Below are positions 45,974 to 49,170 of a DNA stretch of 49,170 nucleotides, one piece after another. Where the stretch lies: contig CAZPUM010000008.1 in assembly GCA_964589765.1 (NCBI GenBank), forward strand, positions 1-49,170, given 5' to 3'. The first letter of the stretch is position 1, and the number at the start of each line of letters is the position of its first letter. This stretch comes from UBA525 sp964589765 (lineage in GTDB: Archaea > Nanobdellota > Nanobdellia > Woesearchaeales > UBA525). The translations under genes and the position numbers were made by a program. The notes below the pieces were generated by a model. The model was not told the origin of the DNA. It saw only the letters and a list, made by a program, of their open reading frames with translations, and did not search any database.

Positions 45974-46855
45974 ATGTTAATCGCAGGCATCGATGAGGCT
46001 GGACGAGGACCTGTTATAGGTCCTATGGTTATGGCTATTCTGGCCTGCAAACCTGAAGACGAGGAATCCTTGAAGGCCAGGGGTGTAAAGGACAGCAAAC
46101 TTATTCTGCCCGCAAAAAGGGAGGAACTGTTCAAGGCTCTTCAGGCCCAGTTCGAGCACGAAATAATCGAGTTGAGTCCTGAAGAGATAGACTCTGCTGT
46201 GGGTTCTAAGAATGGTGATAACCTGAATAAACTAGAAGCCAGGACTACAGCACTTTTAATTCAAAGACTGTCAACAAGGGTGCCCTTACAGAAAGTTATA
46301 ATCGATTCACCCGCAAAAGACGGAGCAAAATACGAAGCGGAAGTCATGGCCTCTTTGAAAGAGTTGATGGACAAACCTCCTGAACTCCAGTGTGAAATTA
46401 AGGCCGATTTGAATTATCCGGTTGTGGGTGCGGCAAGTATTCTGGCCAAAGTTACACGTGACATGCGTATGAAAATGTTGTCTGAAGAGTATGGTCCCGT
46501 TGGTTCAGGTTATCCTGCCGACCCTATTACAAACCAGTTCCTGAGCAGAAACTGGCAGGAAGGTCATAACTTCTTCAGGAAATCCTGGGCAACATACAAA
46601 AAGCTTCAGGATACTGTGGGACAGGCATCTTTATCTGATTTCGGTAACAAGGCTGAAGAGCACGCTGGAACCATAAAAAAGTTTGATGTTCTGAAAGAAT
46701 ACGGTTGGGACTTCGTCGAGCCCACAAACCAGTACGAAGTTGTCAGGATGAAAAAAGGGAATAACACAATAATAAGGTACACTACAGGAAAGCAGGTTGT
46801 ACAGGGACCTGATAAACCGGATGTAGAGAAACTTCTTGAGCAGTCTGGCCTTTGA
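45974..46855 (+). CDS. rnhB: RNase HII with C-terminal extension
   Basis: The start ATG 45974 gives MLIAGIDEAGRGPVIGPMV. A TATA-like GTTATAAT (45945-45952) lies 25 bases before it; the ATG at 45923 would lie upstream of the predicted transcript. The active-site acids are visible: Asp7 and Glu8 in DEAGRG, Asp in IIDSPAKDG (about 115) and Asp in KADLNYPVVGAASILAKVTRD (about 140). The family usually ends near residue 215; this one has about 75 further residues, including GWDFVEPTNQYEVVRMKKGNNT. Known: removes ribonucleotides and RNA-DNA hybrids. Confidence 0.93.
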   Translation: MLIAGIDEAGRGPVIGPMVMAILACKPEDEESLKARGVKDSKLILPAKREELFKALQAQFEHEIIELSPEEIDSAVGSKNGDNLNKLEARTTALLIQRLSTRVPLQKVIIDSPAKDGAKYEAEVMASLKELMDKPPELQCEIKADLNYPVVGAASILAKVTRDMRMKMLSEEYGPVGSGYPADPITNQFLSRNWQEGHNFFRKSWATYKKLQDTVGQASLSDFGNKAEEHAGTIKKFDVLKEYGWDFVEPTNQYEVVRMKKGNNTIIRYTTGKQVVQGPDKPDVEKLLEQSGL

Positions 46856-46908
46856 TTCTCGTCTATTCTCGACAAAAGCTTTAAATACCAACTTCTTGCT
46901 GTCAGAGT

Positions 46909-49170
46909 GTGGCTAGTGGTGCGGTAACGAGGATAACCAGAATCGATATGAAGGGGTTTAAGTCCTTCGCGAAAGATACACAGGTAGTTTTCGGAGAAAA
47001 ATTTAACTGTGTTCTTGGTCCAAACGGTTCTGGAAAGTCCAACATTCTTGATGCTATCGTTTTTGTTCTTGGGAAATCAGGTGCCAAAGGGCTTCGAGCT
47101 GAAAAAACTGCCAACCTGATTTACAACGGAGGGAAAACCAAGAACGCAGCAAAAGAAGGAATGGTCGCAATCTTTTTTGACAACAAATCAAAAGTTTTCG
47201 GAAAAGGGTTTGACGAGCTGAAGATTCACAGAGTTGTTAAGGTAACAGGCCAGTCTGACTACTTCATCAATGACCAAAAAAAGACCCGTTCTGAAGTGGT
47301 TGAGACGCTTGAGAAAGCAAGAATTAATCCCGATGGTCACAACATAATTCTCCAAGGGGATATAGTCAGACTAATTGAGATGTCTGGAATTGAAAGGAGA
47401 CAAATGGTTGAAGAGATTTCAGGAATAGGAGTCTATGAAGAGAAAAAAGAGAAAGCTCTGAGAGAACTACAGAGGGTTGAAGACAAACTAAACGAGACCC
47501 AGATTATTCTTACTGAAAGGGAAGCATACCTAAAAGAGTTGAAATCAGAACGCGACCAGGCTTTAAAGTTCAAAGAGCTTCAGGACAAACTGAAGCGAAA
47601 CAAGAAGACTGTCGTCTCAAAGAGAATGGCCAAGCACGAGAAAGACAGGGACAAATATCAGTCACTTATTGAGAGCAACCAATCTGAAATCGACAAAGCC
47701 CAGGGGCAGATTGAAGATTTAAAGAGCAAGGTTGAAGAGCAGAAAAAAGAGATTGACAAAGTCAACAAAGAGATAGAAAGGAAAGGTGAGAAAGAACAGG
47801 TTGCACTTCACAAAGAGGTTGAGGACCTTCGTGTTGACAAAAGGACAAAAGAGGAAAGACTCAAACAGCTAAAGACAGAGATTGAGCGCGCAAAGAAGCG
47901 TTATGATGACTTGGTTCTTGCAAACCAGGAACTTTTTGATAAAATCAAATTTATTGAAGAAGAAAAAGAGAACCTGAAGAAAGAAATCACTGCAGAACAG
48001 AATAATCTTGATGTGCTTCAGGCACGAATTAAAGAGTACAAGAAAAAACACTCCATGGATGACGCAAATCGTGTCGATAAAAAAATCCAGGAGATTGATG
48101 AAACCGCAGACAAACTTCAGGATGAACTTCAGCAGTTGAGGCAGGAGCAACAGGAGATTCTTCGTGAAAAGGACAGGATAGATGTCCGAATTGAACAGGC
48201 TGATGAAAAAATAGCAAAGGTTCTTGGAGCTGAGAAAGAGCAGAAATCACAGCTTGATGAGTTGAAGAAACTACAACAGAGTTTCAAAACAGCAACAAAA
48301 GAGTTACAGGCAGCTCTGTCTGAAGATGCAAACCTTGCATCACAAGTTCAGACTGCTAGAAACAAAGTTTCTGTACTATCAGAACAGCTAGCAAAACTGC
48401 AAGCACAGAATCAGGCAATAAAGGAGGGTAGCGCTGCAGGAGTTGCTGTTAGCAGAGTTCTTGAACAGAAGAAAACTATCAAAGGTATCATAGGAACAGT
48501 TGCAGAACTTGGTAGTGTTAAACAGGAGCACCAGCTCGCATTAGAGATAGCTGCGGGTGGAAGAATTAACGCGGTTGTTACAGAGACAGACAAGGATGCA
48601 CAGCAGGCGATTGACTTTTTGAGAAAATCACAGTATGGTGTTGCCAGTTTTGTACCTATGAACAAAATAAGGGCTCCCAACCCCGACCCTACACTAAAAT
48701 CACTGGTTAAGAAATCGGGGGTTTTAGGTCTTGCAACAGATTTAATGCAGTACGATTCACGATTTGATTCTGTTTTCAGGTTCGTTCTTGGCAACACGTT
48801 GGTTGTCAATGATTTAAACGTTGCAAGAGACATAGGAATAGGCAAAGCCCGCATGGTTACACTCCAGGGAGACCTGGCAGAGACATCCGGAGCCATGCAG
48901 GGTGGTTTCCGCGCTAAAAAACGCGCGGGAATGGGCTTCCAGCAGAAAGAGTTGTCTGAGAAAATCGATAAACTGGAAGCTGAGCTTGCCGACTTCGAGT
49001 CGGTACAGGCTCGCGCAGAGCAGAGACGAAAGGACAATGAGGAAGTGATTCAAAGACTGCGCGAGCACAAGGCAAATCTCGAAGCAGATATTATCAAACT
49101 CGAAAAGACTCTCCACATAGACAGTGAAGATGTTAACATGAACAAAGAGGAGAAGAAACGACTCCAGGAA
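46909..49170 (+). CDS. smc: SMC chromosome-segregation ATPase, 3' truncated by the window edge
   Basis: The frame runs from GTG 46909 to the last base (754 codons) without a stop. A TATA-like TTTAAATACC (46880-46889) lies 25 bases before the GTG. Seen: MKGFKSFA, Walker A LGPNGSGKSNILDAI (about 37-51), FILQGDI region (NIILQGDIVRLIEM), about 320 residues of coiled coil rich in Glu and Lys, then the hinge (TIKGIIGTVAELG, GGRINAVVTETDKDAQQAIDFL, QYGVASFVP, ETSGAMQGGFRA). The second coiled coil and Walker B lie beyond the window. Known: condenses and segregates chromosomes with ScpA/B-type partners. Confidence 0.96.
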   Translation, partial: MASGAVTRITRIDMKGFKSFAKDTQVVFGEKFNCVLGPNGSGKSNILDAIVFVLGKSGAKGLRAEKTANLIYNGGKTKNAAKEGMVAIFFDNKSKVFGKGFDELKIHRVVKVTGQSDYFINDQKKTRSEVVETLEKARINPDGHNIILQGDIVRLIEMSGIERRQMVEEISGIGVYEEKKEKALRELQRVEDKLNETQIILTEREAYLKELKSERDQALKFKELQDKLKRNKKTVVSKRMAKHEKDRDKYQSLIESNQSEIDKAQGQIEDLKSKVEEQKKEIDKVNKEIERKGEKEQVALHKEVEDLRVDKRTKEERLKQLKTEIERAKKRYDDLVLANQELFDKIKFIEEEKENLKKEITAEQNNLDVLQARIKEYKKKHSMDDANRVDKKIQEIDETADKLQDELQQLRQEQQEILREKDRIDVRIEQADEKIAKVLGAEKEQKSQLDELKKLQQSFKTATKELQAALSEDANLASQVQTARNKVSVLSEQLAKLQAQNQAIKEGSAAGVAVSRVLEQKKTIKGIIGTVAELGSVKQEHQLALEIAAGGRINAVVTETDKDAQQAIDFLRKSQYGVASFVPMNKIRAPNPDPTLKSLVKKSGVLGLATDLMQYDSRFDSVFRFVLGNTLVVNDLNVARDIGIGKARMVTLQGDLAETSGAMQGGFRAKKRAGMGFQQKELSEKIDKLEAELADFESVQARAEQRRKDNEEVIQRLREHKANLEADIIKLEKTLHIDSEDVNMNKEEKKRLQE

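Overview
The window is a gene-dense segment (no gene-free gap above about 220 bases) of an archaeal chromosome. Archaeal markers are ABCE1/Rli1, aIF5A, ribosomal protein eL40, a family B DNA polymerase with a C-terminal PCNA-binding peptide, archaeal-type ValRS and TrmJ, and a tRNA-Thr without an encoded CCA. Most genes have an A/T-rich TATA-like box 24-28 bases before the start codon, which means leaderless mRNAs. Small genome-style spacing, many small orphan helical proteins and a eukaryote-like glycogen synthase fit a DPANN-type or related uncultured archaeon, but the phylum cannot be fixed from sequence reading alone.

Layout. 1-9521: a truncated site-2 protease, TrmJ, a RelE-type toxin-antitoxin pair, an HD hydrolase, the aIF5A-eL40 pair, an orphan gene, a tight three-gene membrane operon (CNNM/CorC-like, DUF1461/Lit-like, TPM domain), a cation/proton antiporter and ABCE1. 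9638-17444: DNA polymerase B, a CYTH protein, a small winged-helix protein, an 820-residue protein built from five membrane-anchored bPH2-like units, and two orphan proteins, one with a histone-H1-like lysine tail.

17441-26485 is a glycogen island. A winged-helix regulator and a small Cys-motif protein read leftward. A GT4 glycosyltransferase, a GH57 glucanase, two DUF5752-like proteins, a GT3 (eukaryote-type) glycogen synthase, a GH133-type debranching enzyme and a small MscS channel read rightward. The divergent promoter region carries several TAACAA/TTGTTA half-sites including a perfect palindrome. One DUF5752-like protein has a 100-residue polycationic tail made partly of 42-bp tandem repeats. 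The next one has an acidic linker and a C-terminal membrane anchor. This charge-opposed pair is the best candidate for an undescribed system: a scaffold that could place glycogen enzymes at nucleic acid, polyanion or membrane.

26469-41391: a membrane lipase, Mre11 without Rad50, an HTH/ACT-like protein, ValRS (with a highly structured 5' leader), small helical proteins, a GGCT-like protein with CysRS, a 2H phosphoesterase, a GH13 glucan/sugar enzyme, a secreted MsrAB fusion, a PD-(D/E)XK-like nuclease and an RGG/zinc protein. 41428-45936 is a signalling island: tRNA-Thr, two paralogous single-domain response regulators, a HAMP histidine kinase, a nitroreductase, two RecA/KaiC-fold-like stubs and a eukaryote-like protein kinase. 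The window ends with RNase HII (C-terminally extended) and the first 754 codons of SMC.
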